Assembly: GCA_900557355.1 (NCBI GenBank) | Contig: USSR01000127.1 | Coordinates: forward strand, 1-12,915 | Source: an uncultured Bacteroides sp. | GTDB taxonomy: Bacteria; Bacteroidota; Bacteroidia; Bacteroidales; Bacteroidaceae | Length of the DNA stretch: 12,915 bases | Direction of reading: 5' to 3' | Shown: positions 1 to 8,065 of the stretch, piece after piece | Layout of the letters: every line of letters starts with the position of its first letter | Numbering within the stretch: position 1 is the stretch's first letter | The notes under the pieces: generated by a model | Database searches by the model: none | What the model was told of the DNA's origin: nothing | Seen by the model: the letters and a program-made list of their open reading frames with translations, nothing else | Program-made: the position numbers and the translations under genes

Positions 1-2
1 AT

Positions 3-266
3 ACTGCTTGTACAGAAACATTTTTAAGAATTGGTCCATTTGACAGTGAACAAGAGTGTAAGAATGTAAAGTCATATATAGAGACAAAATTTTTCAGATG
101 TCTTGTCGGCGCTAGAAAAAATAAAAATATGACTCAAAGTACATACTCTTTTGTCCCTATTCAAGATTTCTCAAAATCTTGGACTGATAAGGAACTTTAC
201 GAGAAATACAATCTGACCCAAAATGAAATTGATTTTATTGAATCAATGATTACATCAATGGAGTAA
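3..266 (+). CDS. Eco57I-like restriction-modification methyltransferase, C-terminal fragment
   Basis: An open frame enters from the left edge and stops at TAA 264-266, giving the last 87 residues of a larger protein. The tail resembles, from memory, the C-terminus of Eco57I-type N6-adenine restriction-modification methylases. It contains an ETFLRIGPF segment, a NVKSYIETKFFR helix, a TYSFVPIQDFSKSWTD segment, then LYEKYNLTQNEIDFIESM near the end. The catalytic motifs (FxGxG and NPPY) would lie upstream, outside the window, so activity cannot be judged. The stop is 10 nt before the start of the helicase-nuclease gene on the same strand, so the two are very probably co-transcribed and form one restriction-modification module. 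The family call rests on remembered similarity of this tail only. Confidence 0.72.
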   Translation, partial: TACTETFLRIGPFDSEQECKNVKSYIETKFFRCLVGARKNKNMTQSTYSFVPIQDFSKSWTDKELYEKYNLTQNEIDFIESMITSME

Positions 267-276
267 AGAGTAAATT

Positions 277-3186
277 ATGGAACATAACTTCTTCCCTCAA
301 CGACCTGCTGTTACTCCGACAATATATGCCTATAGATTGCCTGGAGTAGATTCACACAAAGGATATTTGAAAATCGGCTATACTGATCGTAGTGCTAAAG
401 AACGTATTGAGGAACAGCTGCACACGAGTAAAATCAAGTATGAGATTGTATTAGTGGAGTCAGCAATGGCTAATGACGGTTCTTGTTTTACAGATAAAGA
501 TATACACAAGATTCTTGAAAGCAAAGGTTGTCGTCGACTGAATCCTCTTGACAAAACCGATGAGTGGTTCAAATGTTTAGTATCTGATGTTGAAGCAGCT
601 ATATTATCCCTTCGTACAGGTTTAGACAATGTTGAGAATAGAACACAGAATTTCACGATGCGTCCCGAACAGTTTAGTGCTGTAGAGAAGACAAAAAAAT
701 ATTTTGATCAGGCACTCAAAGAAGAACCTGATCGCACCCCAAAGTTCTTGTGGAATGCAAAAATGCGTTTCGGGAAAACATTTGCCAGTTATCAGCTGGC
801 AAAGAAAATGGGCTTGTCGCGGATTTTAATCCTTACATTCAAACCTGCTGTAGAATCGGCTTGGAGAGAAGACCTTGTATCTCATATCGATTTTGAAGGA
901 TGGCAGTACATATCCAATAAAGATGCCCGCAACAATAACCTGAATATTGACCAAGAGTTTAATCGTGCGGATAAATCAAGACCTATTGTTGTTTTTGGTT
1001 CGTTTCAAGATTTGCTTGGCACAAACGAAAATGGAGGTATAAAGACCAAGAATGAGTTTATCCATTCGACAAATTGGGATTTGGTAATATTTGACGAATA
1101 TCACTTCGGAGCCTGGAAAGAGAAAGCAAAGGAATTGTTTGAAAGGGAAGATGAAGAAAATGAGGTAGATTTTGATGCGGAAAAATATCAGAAAGATGAA
1201 GCGAGCAATGCCATTAATGAAACATGGCTTCCTATTTCAACACGATATTATCTGTTTCTCTCAGGAACACCATTCAGAGCCATCAATACTGGAGAATTTA
1301 TAGAGGAACAGATCTTTAACTGGACTTATTCTGACGAGCAGCGAGCCAAAAAAGAATGGAAAGGTAGTGGTAATCCATATCTGGCCCTACCACGAATGGT
1401 AATGCTTACTTACCGTATGCCTGATGAAATACAGGAAGTAGCAAAGCAAGGTGAGTTTGATGAGTTTGATTTGAATGTGTTTTTCGCAGCAGAAGGCAAA
1501 GGGGCAAATGCCAGATTCAAATATGAGAACGAGGTACAGAAATGGCTGAATCTTATTCGTGGTTCATATCTCCCGGCTAGTATAGATGATATGAAGTTAG
1601 GACAGGATAAACGTCCTCCAATGCCATTCAGCGATACTCGATTACTCAATGTGCTTTCTCATACACTTTGGTTTTTACCTAATGTTGCATCTTGTTTTGC
1701 TATGGCCAATTTGCTTGCTCAACGGCAAAATAAATTTTACCATGATTACAAAGTAACAGTATGTGCTGGAACTGCAGCCGGAATCGGTCTGGATGCTTTA
1801 TATCCGGTTCAGGCAAATATGGGGGATCCTCTTACAACAAAGACAATAACACTGACTTGTGGCAAGCTGACAACAGGTGTTACGGTGAAGCCTTGGACTG
1901 GGATATTCATGCTCCGTAATTTGAAAAGTCCGGAAACATATTTTCAGGCAGCATTCAGAGTTCAAAGTCCATGGGAAGTAAAGGATGAGGATGGAAGACG
2001 TATCATAATGAAAAATGAATGCTATGTTTTTGATTTCGCCCTTGACAGAGCCTTGCGACAAATATCTGATTACAGTTGCAGGCTAGATATCAATGAGTCC
2101 AATCCAGAAGCGAAAGTCGGTGATTTCATAAAATTTCTTCCTGTGCTGGCTTATGATGGAAGCAGCATGAAGGAAGTTGATGCACAAGACATTTTGGATA
2201 TCGCTTTGGCAGGAACTTCGGCTACGCTATTGGCAAAACGGTGGGAATCAGCCCTACTTGTAAATGTAGATAATGATACACTGAAACGTTTGCTTGCGAG
2301 TCCTGAAGCCATGAAAGCCTTAATGAATATAGAAGGGTTCCGTAACCTGAACAATGACCTTACTACCATCATCAATAAATCAGAGGCCGTCAAAAAGGCA
2401 AAGAAAGAAAATCCCAATCCAACCCCAAAGGAGAAAAAGGAAATTTCTGACGAGGAAAAGGAAATGAAGAGTAAACGCAAACAGATTCAAGAGAAACTGA
2501 TAAAGTTTGCTACTCGTATTCCCGTATTTATGTATTTGACTGATTATCGTGAAAGATGTCTGAAAGATGTCATTACACAGTTGGAGCCAGGACTGTTCAA
2601 GAAAGTTACAGGTCTGAGTGTCGAGGACTTTAATATGCTCTGTTCACTCGGTGTGTTTAATGCACCGCTAATGAACGACGCTATCTTCAAATTCAAACGC
2701 TATGAAGATGCGAGTCTGACATATACTGGTATCAATAGGCATATAGTAGACGAAGTAGGTGGCTGGGATACTACCATCCGCAAGGAGCAGTATGAAAAAC
2801 TCTTCTACAATCAACAATCCTCAATGACAAAGGAAGATTCTGACTCCTATTCAAAAGGTACTGAGACAGTCAATAAAAAACAAACTAAACAAGAAACAAC
2901 AAAGGCCTTACAACCTCATTCTGTACCATTTGTACAATCTCGTCTTGTAAATGAGTTTACTACTGCGAAGTCACCATCTGTGCAATCAACGAAAGAGGAT
3001 AGTGAAATCAAAAAACAACTTAAGAAATTGGCGATTGACAGTACTGTAGTTCACAAAAAGTTCGGTAAAGGAACTATCGTAAAAATCAATAAGAATGAGA
3101 AGTTTATCTATGTCAGATTTTCATTAGGAGAAAAGAAATTTATCTTTCCTGATGCTTTTCTTATGAAGTTCTTAAAGGTTGAGTAA
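277..3186 (+). CDS. GIY-YIG/T5orf172-like nuclease fused to SF2 DEAD/DEAH helicase, restriction-type
   Basis: This 969-residue protein reads as an ATP-dependent restriction subunit. Residues about 15-105 look like a GIY-YIG/T5orf172 nuclease: IYAYR (16-20), GYLKIGYT (29-36), an FTDKDIHK helix (71-78) and EWFKC (96-100). An SF2 core follows. It has Walker A AKMRFGKT (161-168), DEYH as the DEAD/DEAH box (273-276), SGTPF motif III (329-333), LTTGVTV (531-537) and a QAAFRVQSP motif VI with Arg561. Residues 710-765 are lysine- and glutamate-rich and probably helical. A polar, low-complexity stretch around 850-915 precedes a final small domain, 922-969, with VVHKKFGKGTI. That domain resembles the C-terminal Tudor-like domain of UvrD/PcrA helicases. 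The start is the only ATG fitting the 10-nt gap after the methylase. The likely role is translocation along DNA and cleavage of unmodified DNA with the upstream methylase. Domain calls are firm for the helicase, moderate for the nuclease. Confidence 0.85.
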   Translation: MEHNFFPQRPAVTPTIYAYRLPGVDSHKGYLKIGYTDRSAKERIEEQLHTSKIKYEIVLVESAMANDGSCFTDKDIHKILESKGCRRLNPLDKTDEWFKCLVSDVEAAILSLRTGLDNVENRTQNFTMRPEQFSAVEKTKKYFDQALKEEPDRTPKFLWNAKMRFGKTFASYQLAKKMGLSRILILTFKPAVESAWREDLVSHIDFEGWQYISNKDARNNNLNIDQEFNRADKSRPIVVFGSFQDLLGTNENGGIKTKNEFIHSTNWDLVIFDEYHFGAWKEKAKELFEREDEENEVDFDAEKYQKDEASNAINETWLPISTRYYLFLSGTPFRAINTGEFIEEQIFNWTYSDEQRAKKEWKGSGNPYLALPRMVMLTYRMPDEIQEVAKQGEFDEFDLNVFFAAEGKGANARFKYENEVQKWLNLIRGSYLPASIDDMKLGQDKRPPMPFSDTRLLNVLSHTLWFLPNVASCFAMANLLAQRQNKFYHDYKVTVCAGTAAGIGLDALYPVQANMGDPLTTKTITLTCGKLTTGVTVKPWTGIFMLRNLKSPETYFQAAFRVQSPWEVKDEDGRRIIMKNECYVFDFALDRALRQISDYSCRLDINESNPEAKVGDFIKFLPVLAYDGSSMKEVDAQDILDIALAGTSATLLAKRWESALLVNVDNDTLKRLLASPEAMKALMNIEGFRNLNNDLTTIINKSEAVKKAKKENPNPTPKEKKEISDEEKEMKSKRKQIQEKLIKFATRIPVFMYLTDYRERCLKDVITQLEPGLFKKVTGLSVEDFNMLCSLGVFNAPLMNDAIFKFKRYEDASLTYTGINRHIVDEVGGWDTTIRKEQYEKLFYNQQSSMTKEDSDSYSKGTETVNKKQTKQETTKALQPHSVPFVQSRLVNEFTTAKSPSVQSTKEDSEIKKQLKKLAIDSTVVHKKFGKGTIVKINKNEKFIYVRFSLGEKKFIFPDAFLMKFLKVE

Positions 3187-3320
3187 TAAAGGTTTTATCT
3201 TTTAATAATCTATATTTTATATCCTCGTCTTGTTATGTAAAGACTTATAATCTTTTTCTATGGGATTGCTCTAGGTGAAAAATAATCAAGTAACTCACAG
3301 ATTTAACGATGGTAGATTTG

Positions 3321-3343
3321 TAGTGCAATAATTTTGCGCACTA
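3321..3343. terminator. Short inverted repeat, possible accessory terminator
   Basis: TAGTGC (3321-3326) pairs with GCACTA (3338-3343) across an AT-rich loop, and a run of A follows at once. It sits in the 196-nt gap between two convergent genes, directly before a stronger hairpin. Six base pairs is weak, so function is uncertain. Confidence 0.35.
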
Positions 3344-3384
3344 AAACGAAAGTACCGGCAACCAATGTGTCAGTACTTTCGTTT
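3344..3384. terminator. Bidirectional terminator hairpin between convergent genes
   Basis: A perfect 12-bp stem, AAACGAAAGTAC (3344-3355) with GTACTTTCGTTT (3373-3384), encloses a 17-nt loop. A- and T-rich flanks are present on both sides. It lies between the helicase gene ending at 3186 and the PIN gene ending at 3383. It overlaps the PIN stop codon by two bases. It could end transcription from both directions and keep the two defence modules transcriptionally separate. The remaining 3187-3320 is AT-rich and shows no gene. Confidence 0.7.
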
Positions 3385-4462
3385 AATAATTTTCATAGAA
3401 AACGAGATTGCCTTTTTGTCTTAATTTTTCAAGGATGTCTGGTGTGATAGAATTCGGATGAAATGAATACTTCGTAAATTGTGGGTTTCGATATGGTAAA
3501 GTAATTTTATTACCATTATTCATATATTCAAAAGGGCCTGCAATAGAAATCTTTGTTTTTAGATCTTTTGAAATAAATAACAATCCTTCTGATTCTTGAA
3601 GCGTAATATCAGGATTTTTAGTATCAAAATATACACATTGAGCTGAGATACCACTTTTGCCAAATAAATAGGTCTCGCCTATATATGAATCAGAATGTTT
3701 TGATTTTAATGCAGAACATATAATGTCATTCCAAACATCTGTTATATCAATAGAAGTCTCTTTATATAGATTTAACTGTTTGTTTTGCTGATATTTAATT
3801 TTATTAGTGTGAATAAATTGAGGAAGTACTAGGTTGCTCGCTCGAAAAACAGAATCAACGTCATTAATATTATCTTGGTAGGATTTATAATATTGATTAT
3901 CTCTACTTAATAATATACAATGTTCAAGTTTCTCATCTTCTTTGGGATGCATACATGAAACTAGAACCAAACAGTCTTCCTTTGAGATTTTAGTAGATAA
4001 ACAAAGGCTATTTGTCGGAAATACTAATAACTCATGTAAAACATGCTCATCAAAATTCAAGTTCAAATTATTTCGCAATATGTTTAATTCTTCTTGAATT
4101 TTATTAATAACTTCAACTTTAATATGATTATAGTCTACACTATTTCTGTTCCATGTTTTTTTTATTTTTGCTTTTAAAGCATCTTTATCAAGTTCCTTAT
4201 TTTTTTTTCGAAATAAGGAATATAATCTATCTTTGAAACTTGTACATTTAGTTTTGCCTGATTTTGACATAAATAAATGGTATTTACGAACTTCTGTATA
4301 TTCAAATAGAACATAGTGAGAAGAACGTAAACTGACAAAAGGACATGAACACAAATAATCTATTGACTTATTTAATAAGGGATAAGTACCTTCAATATAA
4401 TCCACTAATATGTTTGTGTCAAGATAGATGTTCACTCTATATTTTTCATCTACAATCATCAT
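3383..4462 (-). CDS. PIN-domain protein, likely nuclease effector of the four-gene operon
   Basis: A 359-residue protein. The N-terminus begins with a PIN hallmark, NIYLDTNILVDYIEG, placing the first metal-binding aspartate at D15. A second acidic position is likely E54 or E57 in YVLFEYTEVRK. The later KEDCLVLVSCM (161-171, D163) and ILLSRDNQYY (183-192, D188) match the third and fourth acidic sites of PIN domains. A basic, charged stretch, about 65-130, sits between the second and third sites and makes the domain longer than the usual 130-150-residue toxin form. Residues about 235-359 form an extra unrecognised C-terminal region. The gene is last in the operon, and its ATG follows the ATPase stop after one base (TAATATG). 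No antitoxin-like small gene precedes it, which argues against a simple VapC pair. The most likely role is an RNA- or DNA-cleaving effector controlled by the ATPase. The PIN fold is well supported; the substrate is unknown. Confidence 0.78.
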   Translation of the reverse strand: MMIVDEKYRVNIYLDTNILVDYIEGTYPLLNKSIDYLCSCPFVSLRSSHYVLFEYTEVRKYHLFMSKSGKTKCTSFKDRLYSLFRKKNKELDKDALKAKIKKTWNRNSVDYNHIKVEVINKIQEELNILRNNLNLNFDEHVLHELLVFPTNSLCLSTKISKEDCLVLVSCMHPKEDEKLEHCILLSRDNQYYKSYQDNINDVDSVFRASNLVLPQFIHTNKIKYQQNKQLNLYKETSIDITDVWNDIICSALKSKHSDSYIGETYLFGKSGISAQCVYFDTKNPDITLQESEGLLFISKDLKTKISIAGPFEYMNNGNKITLPYRNPQFTKYSFHPNSITPDILEKLRQKGNLVFYENY

Positions 4463-4463
4463 A

Positions 4464-5801
4464 TTAATAAACCTTCATATACTGTTTTACAAAAGCTTGA
4501 TTAATTCTCCCATCTGTCGGCAATTCGTCAACGGCTCTTTGAAGTAAAGTATAACAAAGTTTAAGAATGAATCTTGGGGAACCTTTCAAGTGTACATCTT
4601 TCACTTCTAACATTTCTTTTATACCCGATTCATCAAAAGGATAGATGTCATCATCTATCCTTTTTGAACGAGCCATCGATAAATAATTTGAAATCATTTT
4701 TCTAAGTTCCGTTTCATTAAGAGGTTTCAGGTCAACAAAACTACCTTTAATTCTACCTGCTAATGGGGGAGAATAACTTTCTATAATACTAAGAGCTTTA
4801 CCCGTCATTGCAAATACAGAGCACCAATTCTTTTCTCTATCTATTAACAAACGAAGATTTCGCAAATAGTTATCCACATCTGATTTCTTCAAACGTTCCG
4901 CTGTAATTTCTTCAAATTCGTCTATTAGAATAATAAAATCTGTATACCCTAATTGCTTTTGAATGATTTTAACAATTGCTTTTAAGATATTTACCTCTTT
5001 CTTATCTAATTCTTTGACATTTCCAGTAACAAGCATATCCCAAGATTTAGAAATTCCAACGGTCTCAGAAACAATATCATAGAAATAACTTGCAACAACG
5101 GCCGACTCTGATTCTTCCATAAAACAACGAATCATGTGATCTTTTAACAATTGAACAAAAGATTTTTTTTCTGCTGTACTACGTCGTATTGTAATTGAAT
5201 CTATCAGTTCCTTATAGTTCTGAATTTTTTCAATCAGAAGTGGTGAAGAAGTATTATATTCTGAAAAAAGAGTATTCTCAACAGGTCTTCCTGTGGCCTC
5301 TTTTAATATTTCTTGTTTTGCAGCGATATTATTATCTAAATATGAAATAAAGATATTCCATAGATACTTTCTGAAATTTTCTATCCCAATTTGAGATATA
5401 ATGCCTCCTATCAATTCAGATAATTTCTGACCAGGATTGTCTATATATATGACATATGGTCTAATATTATCTAGTTTAAGATTTTGGAGAAGATACTTAA
5501 TATACATCAAAGTCTGAGTTTTACCAGAACCATATTCTCCTCGAACAATTAAACTAATATATTTATTATCTGAGTTTTTCCCATTAGTTGCACTATTATA
5601 TAATGCGTCTTTAATGTATTCAAAAATAGTGTTTACCACCTCGTCATTAACAGGCGACAAACTACTAACGATATCATCTGGTTCATCAATGATTGCTATT
5701 CCAGATTTTGGGAATGGATTATAATTAAGAAAGAATTTCTCTTTTAATATATTTTTCTGATTCTCTATCTGGTTTAATTTTCCAAGTATATCTATTGACA
5801 T
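4464..5801 (-). CDS. AAA+/ORC-Cdc6-like P-loop ATPase
   Basis: A 445-residue ATPase. Walker A is RGEYGSGKT (87-95) and Walker B is FIILIDEFEE (289-298), with D294 and E295 placed for metal binding and hydrolysis. AMTGKA (331-336) fits a sensor-1 position. R350 in PPLAGRIKG is a possible arginine finger. GSPRFILKL (408-416) looks like a sensor-2 helix of the ORC/Cdc6 and STAND type, and the last 30 residues could be a short winged-helix remnant. About 160 residues of helical insert (130-285) separate the strand after Walker A from Walker B. No transmembrane segment is seen. Its start follows the stop of the upstream gene by one base. It resembles, in outline only, ATP-binding proteins of modification-linked defence systems such as BREX BrxD, but I could not match it to a named family. 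The likely role is an ATP-driven switch or loader linking recognition to the PIN nuclease. Confidence 0.82.
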   Translation of the reverse strand: MSIDILGKLNQIENQKNILKEKFFLNYNPFPKSGIAIIDEPDDIVSSLSPVNDEVVNTIFEYIKDALYNSATNGKNSDNKYISLIVRGEYGSGKTQTLMYIKYLLQNLKLDNIRPYVIYIDNPGQKLSELIGGIISQIGIENFRKYLWNIFISYLDNNIAAKQEILKEATGRPVENTLFSEYNTSSPLLIEKIQNYKELIDSITIRRSTAEKKSFVQLLKDHMIRCFMEESESAVVASYFYDIVSETVGISKSWDMLVTGNVKELDKKEVNILKAIVKIIQKQLGYTDFIILIDEFEEITAERLKKSDVDNYLRNLRLLIDREKNWCSVFAMTGKALSIIESYSPPLAGRIKGSFVDLKPLNETELRKMISNYLSMARSKRIDDDIYPFDESGIKEMLEVKDVHLKGSPRFILKLCYTLLQRAVDELPTDGRINQAFVKQYMKVY

Positions 5802-5802
5802 A

Positions 5803-6765
5803 TTACGATAATTTTAATAAGTGAGTAATATATGTGTTCCCCATTAAAGGGAATAAGAATTCTTCTTTTTTTTGCACAAAAATAGCTGATGTGCTTTGTG
5901 CTCTGTACCTATCAGGCATATTTATACATTCATCTACCAATTTGCTTTTAATATCCTCTAAAGCGAATCTCTCTTTAGTTATTAATGACTTTATAATATC
6001 AGGTATATATATATAATCTGAATAACATTCATCATCAATAAAGTCGAAAATCGAATAATTTATTGGCATCGTTTTTTTAAAATATACGATATTCAAACTT
6101 TTCACTGATGGAATAAAATGTATTCCCCATGCCTTTAAGGGGAACTTTTCAATTAGATTCAATGTCTCCCCCCACTTTATATAAACATCCCAAAATCGCA
6201 TGATTTCGGAATCTTTACTATCTATTTCAATAATGTGTTTATAATTACCATAATCAATCATGAAATTATTTACAAATCTCCCATAACTTGAAAATGAGTA
6301 AATTGGATTTGATTCATTGCATAATACTTCTAAAGATAGTTGCTGTTCTCTGGTTATAAATAGGCGATGAAATTCTCTAAACCTGAAATAACTTATATAG
6401 ATATTTTTAAATATTTTAATATCTTGTTCTGCTAGGCTATCTTGATTGTTGCAAAACAGATTAATATTTATAGGTTTATTATCATTAATGGAGATTAAGC
6501 CGAAATTTTTTAAAGCATTAACAATTTCCAGTAGATTTCGGCTTGTCCATTTTTTTCCACTTTTGGATATTATATTATAGGTGTTGCAAACATTTAATAA
6601 TTGAGGTATTGTTCTAATTGTATTATCACATAAAAGATTATAGATTAATTTTAGATCTTCTAAAAAATAGACATAAGAATAACTCCACTTCTTTCCAGTA
6701 CTATTTTCTTCTTGTGAAAGAAATTTACGATATTCGGATTTTGCTATGTCTATATATTGTTCCAT
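5803..6765 (-). CDS. Unrecognised operon protein with possible winged-helix domain
   Basis: A 320-residue soluble protein I do not recognise. Residues about 28-105 could be a winged helix: a helix with FLEDLKLIYNLL, a second with IPQLLNVCNTYNI, a recognition-like segment with KKWTSRNLLEIVNALKNFGLI, then a possible wing. The remainder (110-320) is rich in aromatic and acidic residues, has YISYFRFREFHRLF near 130, and shows no nuclease, ATPase or membrane signature. Its ATG overlaps the methyltransferase stop by one base (TAATG) and its stop is one base before the ATPase ATG, so translation of all three is probably coupled. That position suggests a structural or DNA-recognition subunit, perhaps giving sequence specificity or bridging methyltransferase and ATPase. 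Coding status is well supported by length and packing; the function is unknown. Confidence 0.8.
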   Translation of the reverse strand: MEQYIDIAKSEYRKFLSQEENSTGKKWSYSYVYFLEDLKLIYNLLCDNTIRTIPQLLNVCNTYNIISKSGKKWTSRNLLEIVNALKNFGLISINDNKPININLFCNNQDSLAEQDIKIFKNIYISYFRFREFHRLFITREQQLSLEVLCNESNPIYSFSSYGRFVNNFMIDYGNYKHIIEIDSKDSEIMRFWDVYIKWGETLNLIEKFPLKAWGIHFIPSVKSLNIVYFKKTMPINYSIFDFIDDECYSDYIYIPDIIKSLITKERFALEDIKSKLVDECINMPDRYRAQSTSAIFVQKKEEFLFPLMGNTYITHLLKLS

Positions 6766-8024
6766 TATCTACTTAAAATCAAGATATTCTCTGATAATTC
6801 AACACTATGTCTATTTTTTAAATTTTTCCATTTATTGCCTCTTCCTCTTATTTTATAAATTTCATAATCTCCGAAACCAAGTGATTGGGATATTTCACCT
6901 AGAATCCTAGTTGTTGGAACATATACTCCATATGGTGCAGAATCTCCCAATATAAGATAAGCTTTACTATTGGGTGTCAAAACGCGATACATTTCCTTTA
7001 AAACATAATACATGTCTTCAAAATAGTGCATCATAAGAATATGAAAGCTTTTCTTTCCTTTACGCTCCTTGGAATTTTTATGAATATTATAAAACAAATC
7101 TTTAAGCTCTTGCATTAATGACTGATTAGAAACAGCAAATTCAGATGTACAAAAAGTGTCAATATCAAAATCTGCATCTTTATAATGTGTCGTTGCCCCT
7201 GTAACAAGATTATGTCTTACCTTCTCTGTTATATCACGCCAATTAGTTGTTAACTCAAAAAAATGAGTATGAACTTTTGATACCTCTCCATAATCCAAAT
7301 TATTAAGATACGGAGGCGAAGTAATACATAAATCACAGCAACTATCACTAATGTAGTTATTCCTTTTACGTGAATCTGCATTATAAACCTTTGCAAGACG
7401 ATTGTTATGTGGAACAGTACTTAAGTCTTCAAGCATTTGCTTGGTAATACATTGAAACTTGTCTAAAGCGTGACCGCAATTCACTTGTTTTTTTGAGCGT
7501 ACAATATAAGGAACCGCAATAGGATGTATTGCCGACTTATGCAATGTTTGACTTATTGCCAAGTTGAAAAAAAGTTCATATTTCTCGTCATTCAATAATC
7601 GTATGGCATCTCTTATTAAATAGAGCTCTTTAAGAGTAGCTTTGTCATATAAACCTTCCAAAAGCTCATGGCAGTGTAAATCTAAGATGTCAATATTATT
7701 ATGCACTTTTACATAGTGTAGTATTTGATGCATATACTTATTGTATGTGTCAACATTAATATCCCAATTTAATTTGGCATTGATAACATCGCACATTAAT
7801 TTTTGGCTTTCATTTCCAATTGATGAGATGCCTTTCTTTTGGGCAGCGACAAGTGTTGTTCCGCATCCAGCAAAAGGCTCGTATATGCAGTTCGGGATAG
7901 TATCCATATTGTCAACAATAAGATCTACGAACTTATAAGAAAAGCCCGCTGTAAATTTGTACCAATTATGAATGGCACTTTTCATATTATCTTTTGCAGA
8001 TCCTATATTGGCATCAATCATCAT
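6765..8024 (-). CDS. DNA amino-methyltransferase (N4-cytosine or N6-adenine type), first gene of operon
   Basis: A 419-residue S-adenosylmethionine-dependent DNA methyltransferase. Motif I, EPFAGCGTT (49-57), comes near the N-terminus. The catalytic motif IV, TSPPYLN (235-241), follows about 180 residues later, the order I then IV. The intervening block may hold target recognition or be a helical insert. TSPPY is the form common in N4-cytosine methylases, so m4C is favoured over m6A but not shown. The C-terminal YVLKEMYRVLTPNSKAYLILGDSA (340-363) matches the late strands of the fold. The N-terminal WYKFTAGFSYKFVDLIV segment resembles the helix before motif I in such enzymes. Two ATGs in tandem (8024 and 8021) could serve as start, and no strong Shine-Dalgarno is seen. 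It heads the operon, overlaps the next gene by one base, and has no restriction endonuclease gene beside it. The likely job is marking host DNA as self for the ATPase/PIN machinery. Confidence 0.88.
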   Translation of the reverse strand: MMIDANIGSAKDNMKSAIHNWYKFTAGFSYKFVDLIVDNMDTIPNCIYEPFAGCGTTLVAAQKKGISSIGNESQKLMCDVINAKLNWDINVDTYNKYMHQILHYVKVHNNIDILDLHCHELLEGLYDKATLKELYLIRDAIRLLNDEKYELFFNLAISQTLHKSAIHPIAVPYIVRSKKQVNCGHALDKFQCITKQMLEDLSTVPHNNRLAKVYNADSRKRNNYISDSCCDLCITSPPYLNNLDYGEVSKVHTHFFELTTNWRDITEKVRHNLVTGATTHYKDADFDIDTFCTSEFAVSNQSLMQELKDLFYNIHKNSKERKGKKSFHILMMHYFEDMYYVLKEMYRVLTPNSKAYLILGDSAPYGVYVPTTRILGEISQSLGFGDYEIYKIRGRGNKWKNLKNRHSVELSENILILSR

Positions 8025-8065
8025 CTGTTACTGTTTTTGGTATACAATAATCCTAATTTACATAG

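Noticed and set aside
3383..4462. A plain VapBC toxin-antitoxin pair
   Set aside because: The PIN protein is 359 residues, the preceding gene is a 445-residue ATPase, and no small antitoxin gene is nearby.
3383..8024. Assignment of the operon to BREX, DISARM or Dnd/Ssp
   Set aside because: No PglZ phosphatase, DUF1998, PLD nuclease, or sulfur-modification proteins are present. The ATPase and methyltransferase resemble those systems only in general type.
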